NCBI GenBank assembly: GCA_023423935.1
Contig: JAFAEQ010000063.1
Coordinates: 1 to 64,000, forward strand
Length of the DNA: 64,000 nt
Direction of reading: 5' to 3'
Origin: Pseudomonadota bacterium
GTDB lineage: Bacteria > Pseudomonadota > Gammaproteobacteria > Steroidobacterales > Steroidobacteraceae
Shown piece after piece: positions 25,946-35,300 of the stretch; the first letter of the stretch is position 1, and each line of letters opens with the position of its first letter. The notes under the pieces are model-generated. The model made no database searches. It was given only the letters and a program-made list of their open reading frames with translations, and had not been told where the DNA came from. The position numbers and the translations under genes were made by a program.

Positions 25946-27382
25946 TTACCTCTTGGCCGTCAAAGCTTCAGCACGCTCGCCCAGCCCGCCGCCGATGGCG
26001 AGCGCGAGATCGACCGTGTTGAGCAGCGAGTCCCGCTGCGCAGCAACGAGATCGATCTGCGCCTGGTACAGGCCACGGCGAACATCGAGCAGCTCCAGAT
26101 ACGAGATGTCGCCTTGCGAGTAACGCAGTTCGGCGAGTTCGGTGGCGCGCGCCAAAGCGTCGACTTGCGCAGCGTTGGCTTCGCTGACGTTTGAGATCAG
26201 CGTCTGCCCCTGCAAGGCGTCGAGCACTTCCCGGAAGGCGTTCTGTACGGTCCTCGCATACTCGGCCTTGCGCTGCTCGCGCACGGCTTCGGCACGTTTC
26301 ACATTGGCGCGCAGCTGGCCGCCGCGAAACAGCGGCTGGAGAATGTTTCCCGAGGCCGACCAGGCTTTCGACGGGCTCTTGAAAAGATCGTCCAGCTCCG
26401 GGCTCACCGAGCCAAAGACGCCTGTGAGACTGATGCTTGGAAACAATTGCGCGCGGGCGACGCCGATGTCGTAGGCCGACGCATTCAATGCCGCTTCCGC
26501 CGCCCCGATATCCGGCCGCTGCTCGAGAACTTTCGAGGGCAACGCAGCGGGCAACATCACCGACCCGGGCAGCTCGGTACGTTCAGCTTGAACGGCGCGA
26601 TCGACGAGGTCCTGCGGTGAGCGACCGAGCAGCACGCCGAAGGCGTTGGTGCGCAGAGCAACTTCGAGCTCGAGCTGATGCACGGCTTTGCGCGTCGCGG
26701 CCGCTTCCGCTTCCGCACGCTTGAAGGTGAATTCATCGCTCTCGCCCGCGTCGTAGCGGAATTTCTCGAGGCGCACCGACTCTTCCCGCGTATTCAACGT
26801 GTCGCGCGAACGTGCGAGCTGTTGTGCTGCGGCGATCAAACCAAAGTAGCTGCGAGCAACATCGCCCGTGAGGCTGAGCTTGGTCGCTTCACGACCGAAT
26901 TCGCTGTTCAGCAGCTGAGCCCGTGCCGATTGAGAAGCGCGCCAGTAGCGTCCCCACAGATCGACTTCGAAGCTTGCAGCGCCTTGCACCGTGTAGAACG
27001 TGTTGTGCAGATCGAAGCCAGGAAAATTATTGGCGACCGCGCTGTTCTTCGAGCGCGTGACGTTTGCCTGCGCATCGAGCCAGGGCCAGCGCTCGGCGTT
27101 GGTGATGCCGAGCAACGCACGTGCTTGCGCCACGCGCGCCGCCGCCGATTGCACGTCAGCATTGTGCGTAAGCGCCTCATCGACCAGCTCATTCAGCGTG
27201 GGGTCGTTGAACAGCGTCCACCAAGGATCGGGCAGCGCCGTCGTGGCAGCGGCCTGCTGCGGCAGCGCCTGCGGCAAAGGCAGCTCGGGCTTTTGCGGAT
27301 TCACGCTCGACACGAAGCAACCGGACAACAAGGCCGCGAAGCTCGCGAGCACCGCAGATCGAACGAGTAGATTGCGATTCAT
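25946..27382 (-). CDS. RND efflux outer membrane factor lipoprotein (NodT/OprM family)
   Basis: A 478-residue TolC-like channel. The lipoprotein signal ends in LLSGC with lipidated C22. Two repeats of the OEP domain follow (about 55-250 and 275-465), with typical PDPWWTLFNDPTLNELVDEAL, VDLWGRYWRASQSARAQL, EQRPDIGAAEAALNAS and LFPSISLTGVFG segments. It is the last gene of the tetR-adaptor-permease operon and should be the outer-membrane duct of that pump. A 12-bp hairpin between it and the permease may reduce its expression relative to the upstream genes. Confidence 0.94.
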   Translation of the reverse strand: MNRNLLVRSAVLASFAALLSGCFVSSVNPQKPELPLPQALPQQAAATTALPDPWWTLFNDPTLNELVDEALTHNADVQSAAARVAQARALLGITNAERWPWLDAQANVTRSKNSAVANNFPGFDLHNTFYTVQGAASFEVDLWGRYWRASQSARAQLLNSEFGREATKLSLTGDVARSYFGLIAAAQQLARSRDTLNTREESVRLEKFRYDAGESDEFTFKRAEAEAAATRKAVHQLELEVALRTNAFGVLLGRSPQDLVDRAVQAERTELPGSVMLPAALPSKVLEQRPDIGAAEAALNASAYDIGVARAQLFPSISLTGVFGSVSPELDDLFKSPSKAWSASGNILQPLFRGGQLRANVKRAEAVREQRKAEYARTVQNAFREVLDALQGQTLISNVSEANAAQVDALARATELAELRYSQGDISYLELLDVRRGLYQAQIDLVAAQRDSLLNTVDLALAIGGGLGERAEALTAKR

Positions 27383-27395
27383 AGTGTTCTTGATG

Positions 27396-27423
27396 GGAGC
27401 CCCGTGCGTGCGCACGGGGCTCC
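27396..27423 (-). promoter_or_regulatory. Intra-operon 12-bp perfect hairpin between RND permease and outer membrane factor
   Basis: GGAGCCCCGTGC (27396-27407) pairs perfectly with 27412-27423 across a 4-nt loop. It lies 7 nt after the permease stop and 14 nt before the outer membrane factor ATG. No T-run follows on the minus strand, so it looks like a processing, stability or partial-attenuation hairpin rather than a terminator. It covers or closely precedes the ribosome-binding region of the next gene. Confidence 0.7.
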
Positions 27424-27429
27424 GGTTCG

Positions 27430-30400
27430 TTAGTGAGTCGACTTGAGTTCGTGGACGCGTGGTTCATCCACATGGCTCGCTCGCCAGCCAGCGATCCAGC
27501 GGAAGAACAGCGGCACGAAGAACGTCGCGATGAATGTCGCAGCCAGCATGCCGCCGATCACACTGGTACCCAGCGAATGACGACTTGCGGCACCGGCACC
27601 GGTGCTGATGGCCAGCGGCAGCACGCCGAAGATCAGCGCGAGCGACGTCATGATGATCGGACGGAAGCGCAGCTTCGCGCCTTCGACCGCCGCCTCGTAC
27701 AGCGGCATACCCTCGTGATGCTTCAACATCGCGAACTCGACGATCAGGATCGCGTTCTTAGCAGCGAGACCCACGAGCGTCAGCATGCCGATCTGGAAAT
27801 AGATGTCGTTCTCCAGATGTCGCAGGAACACCGCCATCAACGCACCGAATGCCGCGAAGGGCACCGCGAGAATGACTGCCAACGGCAATGTCCAGCGTTC
27901 GTACTGCGCGGCCAGAATCAGGAAGACCATCAGCACGCCCAGCAGATAGACGCCTTGCGACGTACCGCCGCTCGCCTTCTCCTGGAATGCCGAGCCCGTC
28001 CACGCCAGCGCATAGCCTTGCGGCAGCTTCTCCTTGGCGACTTCTTCCATCACGCGGATCGCATCGCCCGAGCTGAAGCCCGGATTCGCACCGCCCATGA
28101 TCTTCGCCGCACTGAAAGCGTTGAAACGCTCGACGACTTCGGGACCGGTGACTTCGCGCACCTGTGCAATTGCAGTCAGCGGCACCAGCTCGCCTTCTTC
28201 ACTGCGCACGTACACGTTGCGAATGTCTTCCGGGTACGCACGGAAGCGAGGCTCCGATTGCAGCTGCACCTGGAACACGCGACCCGAACGATTGAAGTCG
28301 TTCACGTAGAGCGCACCGAACGTGCTCTGCAAGGTTTCGAACACGTCCGTCACCGAAACGCCGAGCGACATGGCCTTCTCGCGATCGAGCTCGATACGGA
28401 TCTGCGGCACGCTGGCGCTGTAAGTCGTCTGAATAGGACCCAGCTCCTTGCGTTGCGCGGCGGCAGCGATGAACTCCGTCGTCACCGTTTCGAGTTCCTT
28501 CGCATCGCCACGACCGCGCTGCTGAATGTACGCATCGAAACCACCGGTCTGTCCGAGACCTTCGATCGGCGGCGGCTCGATCGGCAGGAAGAACGCATCT
28601 TTCACTTTGGATCCCGCGCCCCACACCGCCATCGACACGTCATGCGGCGACATGCCCTTGCCTTTGCGTTCGTCCCAAGGCTTGAGCGGCAGCCAGACGG
28701 CACCGGTGTTGGTACGCGATGCGAACGTCAGCGGATCGACACCCGCCACCGCCGCAGTGTGCTCGACGGCAGGATGCTTGCTGATCTCCTCAGCCATCGT
28801 CGCCATCGCCTTGCGCGTACGCTCGAGCGAAGCGGCCGGCTGCAGGATGCCGATCATGAAGATGTAGCCCTGATCTTCGGCCGGCGCGAGCGAGCTCGGC
28901 ACCGCCCGGAAGAGTCCCACGGTCGCCAGGACCATCGCCACGAATACCGCAGCAGCGAGCGCACCGCGCTTCATCACGAACTGCACGCCACGCGAATAGC
29001 GCTCCGTCATGCGGTGGAACCACTCGTTGAACTTGCCGAGTGCCGCGAACTGAACGTGATCGTGCTGCTTGAGCAACGTCGCGCACAGCGCGGGCGTGAG
29101 CGTCAATGCCACGAAGCCGGAGATCGCCACCGACACCGCGATGGTGACGGCGAACTGGCGATACATCTCGCCCACGAGACCGCCGAGGAAGGCGACGGGC
29201 AAGAACACGGCGCACAGCACGAGCACGATCGCGATGACCGGACGCGTCACTTCTTCCATCGCCTTTGCCGTGGCTTCGGCAGGCGATAGGTTCTCGGTCG
29301 TCATCAGGCGCTCGACGTTCTCGAGCACCACGATCGCATCGTCCACGACGATACCGATCGAGAGCACCATGCCGAACAGCGTCAGGATGTTGATCGAGAA
29401 GCCGAGCAGGTACATCGCGCCGAACGCACCGATCAGCGACACCGGCACCGCCAGCATCGGGATCAAGGTTGCACGCCAGTTCTGCAGGAACAGCAGCACG
29501 ACCAGGAACACCAGGATCATCGCCTCGATCAAGGTCTTAACGACTTCCTTGATCGAGATCTTCACGAACTTGATCGTGTCGTAGGGCAGGTCGTAACTGA
29601 TGCCGCTCGGGAACTCGGCCTTGAGCTCTTCCATGCGCGCATGAATGCCTTCGCCGGTTTCGATGGCATTGGCGCCCGGTTGCAGGAACGTGAGCAGGAA
29701 TACCGCGCTCTTACCGTTGTTCGTCGTGGAGAAGTTGTAGTTGTTCGCACCGAGCTCGATGCGGGCCACGTCCTTCAGTCGGACGAGCGAGCCCTGCCGG
29801 GTGGTGCGCACGACGATCTCGCCGAACTCCTCCGGCGTCGTCAATCGACCTTGCGCGGTAACCGCGTACGTGAAATCGACGCCCTGGTCCATGGGCTCGA
29901 CACCGACGCGTCCGCCGGCGAACTGCGAGTTCTGCTGTCGTACGGCCGCAGCCACATCGCTCGGCGTGAGTCCGAGCTGCGCGAGCTTGTCGGGCTGCAT
30001 CCAGATGCGGATCGAGTAGTTCTGACCGAACATCTGTACATCGCCCACGCCCGGCACGCGACGCAGCTCATCGACCACGTTCAACAACGCGTAGTTGCTG
30101 AGCGAGAGCAGATCCTGCGAGTTGTCAGGTGAGGTGAGCGTGACGATCTGCAGGATCGAAGCCGACGCCTTGCGCACGGTCACGCCCTGGCGACGCACTT
30201 CTTCCGGCAGACGCGGCACAGCAGCCTGTACGCGATTGTTCACGTTGATCGCGGCGAGATCCGGATCGGCGCCGATATCGAACGTCACGTTGATCGTCAG
30301 CGTGCCGTCGCCAGCGTTGACCGACTGCATGTACAACATGCCTTCGACGCCGTTGATCTGCTCTTCCAGCGGCGCGGCGACCGTTTCAGCGATCGTCTCG

Positions 30401-30564
30401 GCCGTGGCACCCGGATAGACCGCAGCAACCGTCACCTGCGGCGGAATGATGTTGGGATACGCCGAGATCGGCAGCGCACGCATGCCGCCCAATCCTGCGA
30501 GCACGATGAACGCCGAGATCACGCACGCGAAGATCGGGCGCGTGATGAAGAACTTGGAGATCAT
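27430..30564 (-). CDS. RND efflux permease, HAE1 (AcrB/MexB-like) family
   Basis: A 1044-residue inner-membrane drug/proton antiporter with twelve predicted helices and two large periplasmic loops. It has the N-terminal FFITRPIFACVISAFIVLAG and the pseudo-repeat SAYPNIIPPQV. The proton-relay pair DD lies in helix 4 (GIVVDDAIVVLENVERLM), and the family-typical FLRHLENDIYFQIGMLTLVGLAAKNAILIVEFA is near the end. Length equals AcrB. The start overlaps the adaptor stop by 4 nt (ATGA). Substrates probably include hydrophobic antimicrobials, but they cannot be read from sequence. Confidence 0.96.
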   Translation of the reverse strand: MISKFFITRPIFACVISAFIVLAGLGGMRALPISAYPNIIPPQVTVAAVYPGATAETIAETVAAPLEEQINGVEGMLYMQSVNAGDGTLTINVTFDIGADPDLAAINVNNRVQAAVPRLPEEVRRQGVTVRKASASILQIVTLTSPDNSQDLLSLSNYALLNVVDELRRVPGVGDVQMFGQNYSIRIWMQPDKLAQLGLTPSDVAAAVRQQNSQFAGGRVGVEPMDQGVDFTYAVTAQGRLTTPEEFGEIVVRTTRQGSLVRLKDVARIELGANNYNFSTTNNGKSAVFLLTFLQPGANAIETGEGIHARMEELKAEFPSGISYDLPYDTIKFVKISIKEVVKTLIEAMILVFLVVLLFLQNWRATLIPMLAVPVSLIGAFGAMYLLGFSINILTLFGMVLSIGIVVDDAIVVLENVERLMTTENLSPAEATAKAMEEVTRPVIAIVLVLCAVFLPVAFLGGLVGEMYRQFAVTIAVSVAISGFVALTLTPALCATLLKQHDHVQFAALGKFNEWFHRMTERYSRGVQFVMKRGALAAAVFVAMVLATVGLFRAVPSSLAPAEDQGYIFMIGILQPAASLERTRKAMATMAEEISKHPAVEHTAAVAGVDPLTFASRTNTGAVWLPLKPWDERKGKGMSPHDVSMAVWGAGSKVKDAFFLPIEPPPIEGLGQTGGFDAYIQQRGRGDAKELETVTTEFIAAAAQRKELGPIQTTYSASVPQIRIELDREKAMSLGVSVTDVFETLQSTFGALYVNDFNRSGRVFQVQLQSEPRFRAYPEDIRNVYVRSEEGELVPLTAIAQVREVTGPEVVERFNAFSAAKIMGGANPGFSSGDAIRVMEEVAKEKLPQGYALAWTGSAFQEKASGGTSQGVYLLGVLMVFLILAAQYERWTLPLAVILAVPFAAFGALMAVFLRHLENDIYFQIGMLTLVGLAAKNAILIVEFAMLKHHEGMPLYEAAVEGAKLRFRPIIMTSLALIFGVLPLAISTGAGAASRHSLGTSVIGGMLAATFIATFFVPLFFRWIAGWRASHVDEPRVHELKSTH

Positions 30565-31748
30565 GCTTTCTCCTCAGGCGCCGTCGGCGCCGAGGCGGCA
30601 TGCGTCTCCGGCGATGCAGGCGCATCGAACGGCACTGCGCTGACAGGTGCACCCGGCTGCACTTTCATCACGCCTTCGACGATGACGCGATCGCCAGGCG
30701 CGAGGCCTTGCGTGACGACGACGTTATTGCCGAAGCCGCGACCGACCTGCACCGGACGGAATTCAACCTTGTCGCCCTCTGCGACCAGCCAGACGAAGCG
30801 ACCCTGCGGGCTGCTCATGACGGCCTTACGCTGCACGGAGACGACATTCGCAAGCGCCACGCCTTCGACACGCGCACGCACGAACTGACCCGGAATGAGC
30901 TGCGCGTTGGCGTTACGCAGAACGGCGCGCACGCGCACCGTTCCCGACTGGCGCTCGACGGCGTTGTCGACGAACGTGACTTTCGCCACGTCCGGATGTT
31001 CGCCGCCATCGTCCAGCAGCAGTTTGACGGTCGGAACGTTCTTGCTCGACGGCGTGATCGAATTGCGCAGCAACGCAGCTTCAGCCTCGGGCACCGAGAA
31101 CTCCACGTAAAGCGGATCGATCTGCACGATGCGAGTGAGCAGACTGGAGCCCTGATCGGTGCCGACCAGGCTTCCTTCCGAGAGCACTTCGCGACTGGTG
31201 AGACCGGTGATCGGCGCACGCACATCGCTGTATTCGAGATCGAGCTCCGCCGTGCGCTGCGCAGCTTCGGCAGCCGCGAGATTCGCCTGCGCGACCTCGA
31301 ATGCGGAGACCACTTCGTCGCGACGACTCTGGCTCACTGCGTTCTTCTCGAACAGCGGCAGCACGCGATCCTGCTGACGACGCGCTTCATCCAGGCGCGC
31401 CTTTGCCACCGCGACTTCGGCGCGGGCGGATGCCAGGCGAGCGCGGATCGGTTCCGGATCGATCTGGAACATCGGCTGGCCTTCCTGCACACGGCTGCCT
31501 TCTTCGTAGCGGCGCTTGATGAGAATGCCGCCTACGCGGGCGCGCACTTCGACTTCGCGCGATCCCACGGTGCGTGCGGTGTAAGTGAGCTCGAGCGGTA
31601 CTGCAGCAGAGCTCACCGTCTGCACGGCAACTTCGGTCGGCGGTGGCTGGAAGTTCTGTTCGCCGCCGTCGCCACATGCCGCGAGCACGCTCGCTGACAA
31701 CAACAAGGCGCCGAGGCGTATTCGTCTGCCCATTTTCTTCGATGACAT
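30561..31748 (-). CDS. RND efflux periplasmic adaptor lipoprotein (AcrA/MexA-like)
   Basis: A 395-residue membrane-fusion protein. The lipoprotein signal ends in LAAC with lipidated C25. A lipoyl half-domain (VEVRARVGGILIKRRYEEGSRVQEGQPMF), a helical hairpin at about 100-165, beta-barrel and membrane-proximal domains follow. The Pro/Ala-rich tail is low complexity. It starts 4 nt after the tetR stop with an AGGTAA ribosome site, and its stop overlaps the permease start. Confidence 0.95.
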   Translation of the reverse strand: MSSKKMGRRIRLGALLLSASVLAACGDGGEQNFQPPPTEVAVQTVSSAAVPLELTYTARTVGSREVEVRARVGGILIKRRYEEGSRVQEGQPMFQIDPEPIRARLASARAEVAVAKARLDEARRQQDRVLPLFEKNAVSQSRRDEVVSAFEVAQANLAAAEAAQRTAELDLEYSDVRAPITGLTSREVLSEGSLVGTDQGSSLLTRIVQIDPLYVEFSVPEAEAALLRNSITPSSKNVPTVKLLLDDGGEHPDVAKVTFVDNAVERQSGTVRVRAVLRNANAQLIPGQFVRARVEGVALANVVSVQRKAVMSSPQGRFVWLVAEGDKVEFRPVQVGRGFGNNVVVTQGLAPGDRVIVEGVMKVQPGAPVSAVPFDAPASPETHAASAPTAPEEKA

Positions 31749-31752
31749 AGCG

Positions 31753-32316
31753 TTACCTGTAAGCTTCGTCGGCCAGTTTCAAAAGTTCGTTCACGATCTG
31801 TTCGCGTTGTTCGGGCGTGAAGGCGGAGATGCGCAGCGACTCGCGCATCTTCAAGCCGTCGATGGCCAGCAGGACCACCGCGGCACGAGCGAAGTCGCCA
31901 CCGGAGGCTTCGAGCTCGCGTGTGTGCTGAGCGATGCGTTCGCGGATCACCTCGAGCAAGGTCAGATCGTTGGCTGCCGTTGCGAGCAGCACGGCGCCCA
32001 TCGCTTTCAGCCGCGGATCGGTCCCGAGCACGCCGAGGATGCAGGCCTTCAGATCCCTTCCGGACCCCTGCCCCTCGACCGACGACTTCGCGGCCTCGAT
32101 ACAGCCCTGCATCGAGTCGACATACCGTTTAGCGAGCGCTGTCAGCAGCGATTCCTTGGAAGGAAAGTGATAGAGCAGCCCGCCCTTACTGACACCTGCT
32201 GCCTGCGAAACCGCATCGAGGGTCAATCGGGCCGCGCCCACTTCCGACACCACACGTTCAGCCGCCTCGAGCACGCGTTCGCGTGCCGAACCGACGCCGG
32301 TCTGATCAGCTGCCAT
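31753..32316 (-). CDS. TetR/AcrR family repressor of the RND operon
   Basis: A 187-residue regulator with an N-terminal helix-turn-helix at about 12-58 (RLTLDAVSQAAGVSKGGLLYHFPSKESLL), a strong TetR signature. The C-terminal ligand-binding domain resembles TetR_C_6-type. It is the first gene of the efflux operon, and a 46-bp dyad lies 38 bp upstream of its start. Autorepression of the whole operon with drug-induced release is the expected mode, by analogy with AcrR-type systems. Confidence 0.94.
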   Translation of the reverse strand: MAADQTGVGSARERVLEAAERVVSEVGAARLTLDAVSQAAGVSKGGLLYHFPSKESLLTALAKRYVDSMQGCIEAAKSSVEGQGSGRDLKACILGVLGTDPRLKAMGAVLLATAANDLTLLEVIRERIAQHTRELEASGGDFARAAVVLLAIDGLKMRESLRISAFTPEQREQIVNELLKLADEAYR

Positions 32317-32353
32317 TGAGATTCCTCTGGGAGAGCCGTCGAGCCCCGGACGG

Positions 32354-32399
32354 GACTGTACCGGCCGGACGGTAAGGTAACCGTCCAGCCGGTACAGTC
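32354..32399. promoter_or_regulatory. Putative TetR-type operator: 20-bp inverted repeats with 6-bp spacer
   Basis: The left arm 32354-32373 and right arm 32380-32399 are inverted copies with one mismatch. Each arm also contains its own ACCG-N6-CGGT half-site pair, so the region holds two candidate operators in dyad arrangement. Its position just upstream of the tetR gene fits autoregulation. The direction of any promoter overlapping it could serve only the operon on the minus strand or also the region to the right. Confidence 0.75.
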
Positions 32400-32703
32400 A
32401 AATGAGTATTTGGCAGGGTTTCCCCGCCACGATCTGCAGGGAAGTTATGTCGGCTGTCTGACGGCAGCCGGCGTTTCGTTCAGAGAAGCTGCATCCTGAG
32501 TGGAGCTTCCAGGCCAAACGCGGAAACTCCATCAACTATTTCTGAACGAAATACACCAGTCGTCTTCTGGGACGAGAGGACGGCGTTCCTGATAAGCCGT
32601 GTCATTTATGGACGGCCGAAGAGTCATGACGCTTTGCGCAAGTCCGAGATAAGGCAACGCTGAACAGCCGTTTACACTGCGGTGAAAAATTCGGGAGTGA
32701 ACG
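32400..32703. promoter_or_regulatory. Intergenic region with an 11-bp inverted repeat
   Basis: The 304-bp gap between the divergent tetR and histidine kinase genes holds no gene. TTTCGTTCAGA (32474-32484) is repeated exactly in inverted orientation at 32541-32551, with 56 nt between. A GGGAG Shine-Dalgarno lies 6 nt before the kinase start. No promoter was recognised with confidence. Confidence 0.5.
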
Positions 32704-33804
32704 ATGGATGCCGCCGTACCCACCCACGCACAGCCCTTGATCAGCCAGGGCCAGGCCTACGGCTGGGATGCGAGCCTGGTCATGCTGAATGCGCTCGCCG
32801 ACGTGGTAATTGCCGCGGTGGCCCTCCTGATTCCGATCCTGCTGCTCAAGGCCACCCAGCGCCGGCCGGATCTGAAGCTCGAAGGCGTCGCCCGCTGGCT
32901 GCTCATCTTCGGAGCGCTGAGCGTCTGCACGTTGCTGGCTGACCTATGGAATCTCTGGCACACCGACTACGCGGTGGAGGCTGTCCTGCAAGTGCTCGCC
33001 ATGGTGGCCGGCGTGATTGCGGTGATATTGGCCATGCGCGCGTTGCCGGCCCTGCTGGCGTTGCCGAGCGTCGACGACTTCGAGCGGGCACGAGAATCCA
33101 CACTGCAGGCGCAGCGCGAGCTGGAGTCGTTCACTGCGACCGTATCTCACGACCTGCGCTCGCCGCTGTCTTCGATCGCAGGTCAGGCGGGGCTGCTCGA
33201 GATCGCGCTGGGCGAGAACATCAATGACGATCAACGCCGGCGCCTGAATCGCATTCAGCTCAGCGTCAAGCAGATGTCGGAGCTCATCGAATCGTTGCTG
33301 ACGCTGTCGCGGGTGTCGCGAACGGAACTACGGCTGGAATCGGTGGATGTGACGGCGTTGGCGCAGGACATCGCGCAGGATCTGAGGCAACAGGACCCGA
33401 CCCGGCAGATCGAGCTCGAAATCCAGCCCGACATGCTCGTGGCAGGCGATCGCAAATTGATTGCGACGGCACTGCGATGCCTGATCGGCAATGCCTGGAA
33501 GTTCACCTCACGCACGCAGCCCTCACGCATTCAGATCGGCATGGCCCCCACTGCCGGTGAGATCACGCTGCATGTGCGCGACAACGGTCTCGGGTTCGAC
33601 ATGGCCTACCAGGAAAAGCTGTTCAAGCCTTTTCAGAAACTGCATGGCAACGATCTATCCGGCTCGGGCATCGGCCTGGCTCTGGTCAAGCGGATCGTCG
33701 AACGTCATGGCGGGCGCACCTGGGCCGAGGGCAGGATCAATGAAGGTTCGGTTTTTTATTGCGCATTGCCGTTGAAGCCAGCCTCCGGCATCGCAATGCG
33801 CTGA
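32704..33804 (+). CDS. Membrane sensor histidine kinase (orphan)
   Basis: A 366-residue kinase. Three predicted membrane helices (about 25-48, 63-82, 90-112) form a small sensor without a recognisable periplasmic domain. HisKA carries H149 in ATVSHDLRSPLSS. The HATPase domain has an N-box-like IGNAWKFTSR and the G-boxes RDNGLGFDM and GSGIGLALVKRIVERHGG. The signature is that of the phytochrome-like/bacteriophytochrome kinase group (WKFTS, FQKLH). No response regulator gene is adjacent. The next genes encode a MacAB-like exporter, which may or may not be its target. Confidence 0.92.
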   Translation: MDAAVPTHAQPLISQGQAYGWDASLVMLNALADVVIAAVALLIPILLLKATQRRPDLKLEGVARWLLIFGALSVCTLLADLWNLWHTDYAVEAVLQVLAMVAGVIAVILAMRALPALLALPSVDDFERARESTLQAQRELESFTATVSHDLRSPLSSIAGQAGLLEIALGENINDDQRRRLNRIQLSVKQMSELIESLLTLSRVSRTELRLESVDVTALAQDIAQDLRQQDPTRQIELEIQPDMLVAGDRKLIATALRCLIGNAWKFTSRTQPSRIQIGMAPTAGEITLHVRDNGLGFDMAYQEKLFKPFQKLHGNDLSGSGIGLALVKRIVERHGGRTWAEGRINEGSVFYCALPLKPASGIAMR

Positions 33805-33937
33805 TCGGAACGATTCCTGCGGTTCGAGCCGAAAATCCGGACGGCTTCACGGCGCTTCTGGCATAGAGGCATCGTCGACTTGTCCACAAGGCGCCGCCCG
33901 GGTCACCGGTAATCGCATGTTTTTCACCGGCGCCGGG

Positions 33938-33966
33938 TTACCGTGCGTGCGCTGTGCACATAGAAT
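33938..33966 (+). promoter_or_regulatory. Putative sigma-70 promoter of the MacAB-like operon
   Basis: TTACCG (33938-33943) and TAGAAT (33961-33966) are separated by 17 bp and lie about 34 bp before the ATG at 34000. Both hexamers keep the key positions of the consensus. They would drive the adaptor-ATPase-permease operon separately from the upstream kinase gene. Confidence 0.5.
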
Positions 33967-33999
33967 CCGCGCGCCTTCCTCAAGGATTCCAGGTCACCC

Positions 34000-35232
34000 A
34001 TGTCATTCGACCAGAAAGCACTGGATAGTCTGCGCATCGAACGCAGCACCGAGCCGGAAGTAAGCTCCGGCAGACCGTACAAATGGTTTCTGATCATCGT
34101 GCTCGTCCTCGCGGCCGGCGCGGCGGCCTGGGCGGTGACCCGCAGCAAGGCGATCGAAGTCGAAACCGCTACGGCGACCACCTCAGGCGGAAGCACCGGC
34201 ATGCGCGCCGCCGTGCTGAATGCTTCCGGTTATGTCGTCGCACGACGGCAGGCGACCGTATCGGCGAAAGTGACCGGCAAGGTCTCGGACGTGATGATCG
34301 AAGAGGGCATGAACGTCAAGGAAGGACAGCTCATCGCGAAGCTCGACGACAGCACCCCGCGTCCGACGTACGAGCTCGCGCAGCGCCAGCTCGAGTCCGC
34401 ACGCACCAATCTCCGCGAAACCGAAGTGCGTCTGGCAGAGCTCGAGCGGACGCTGCGTCGCACCGAGCAACTGCGGGCCGACAAGCTCGTCAGCGAGTCG
34501 CAACTCGATACCGCCCAATCGGATGTTGCCGCCGCACGCGCACGACTCGAGGCGTTGCGCAGCGATGTGAAAGTTGCCGAAGGCACGGTACGCGTACGCG
34601 CGCAGGAGCTCGAGGATCTGCTCGTGCGTGCGCCGTTCGACGGCGTAGTTGTGTCGAAGGACGCTCAGCCCGGCGAAATGGTGTCACCGATTTCGGCAGG
34701 CGGCGGTTTCACGCGCACAGGCATCGCCACGATCGTCGACATGGACTCGCGCGAAGTCGAGGTCGACGTGAACGAAGCCTTCATCAACCGCGTGCGTAAC
34801 GGACAGAAAGCCGAAGCTGTCCTCGATGCCTATCCCGACTGGGTGATCCCCAGCCACGTGATCAACATCGTGCCGACCGCCGATCGTCAGAAAGCCACGG
34901 TACGCGTGCGCATCGGATTCGACACGCTGGAACCGCGCATCCTCCCCGACATGGGCGTCAAGGTGAGCTTCCTCGAAGATCGCGATGAATCGCCAGCGGT
35001 CGCGGAACGTCCTTCGGTTCGCATACCCTCTTCGGCCATCAATCGCGACGGCGACACGGCCTATGTCTGGCGCATTCGCGACGGCGCGGCTGAACGCGTC
35101 GCGGTGCGCGTCGGCGGCGAACGCGATGGACAGATCGAAGTGCTCTCCGGCATCAACGGCGGCGATCGCATCGTCGCCGCTCCGGTCGAGGGCTTGAAGG
35201 AAGGCGTCAAAATAAAATCGAAGGGCGAGTAA
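34000..35232 (+). CDS. ABC exporter periplasmic adaptor (MacA-like HlyD family)
   Basis: A 410-residue membrane-fusion protein. A single N-terminal membrane helix (WFLIIVLVLAAGAAAWAV, about 28-45) is followed by a lipoyl half (VVARRQATVSAKVTGKVSDVMIEEGMNVKEGQ). A long coiled coil spans about 120-205 (QLESARTNLRETEVRLAELERTL), followed by beta-barrel and membrane-proximal domains. It is first in an adaptor-ATPase-permease-permease operon, the layout of MacA-type and peptide or lipid exporters. The substrate is unknown. Confidence 0.9.
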   Translation: MSFDQKALDSLRIERSTEPEVSSGRPYKWFLIIVLVLAAGAAAWAVTRSKAIEVETATATTSGGSTGMRAAVLNASGYVVARRQATVSAKVTGKVSDVMIEEGMNVKEGQLIAKLDDSTPRPTYELAQRQLESARTNLRETEVRLAELERTLRRTEQLRADKLVSESQLDTAQSDVAAARARLEALRSDVKVAEGTVRVRAQELEDLLVRAPFDGVVVSKDAQPGEMVSPISAGGGFTRTGIATIVDMDSREVEVDVNEAFINRVRNGQKAEAVLDAYPDWVIPSHVINIVPTADRQKATVRVRIGFDTLEPRILPDMGVKVSFLEDRDESPAVAERPSVRIPSSAINRDGDTAYVWRIRDGAAERVAVRVGGERDGQIEVLSGINGGDRIVAAPVEGLKEGVKIKSKGE

Positions 35233-35300
35233 TCGCTTCGACCCCGAAATAATCGATCGATGCAGCTCCATCGATCAACAACAAGCGGCGAGGTTTCACG

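Noticed and set aside
27433..29289. 618-residue open frame antisense to the RND permease
   Set aside because: It is the frame-shadow of a highly biased coding strand: low complexity, rich in Arg/His/Glu, no family motifs, while the opposite strand encodes an unambiguous AcrB-like protein.
30600..31697. 365-residue frame antisense to the RND adaptor
   Set aside because: Shadow of the adaptor gene: Arg/His-rich with no domain.
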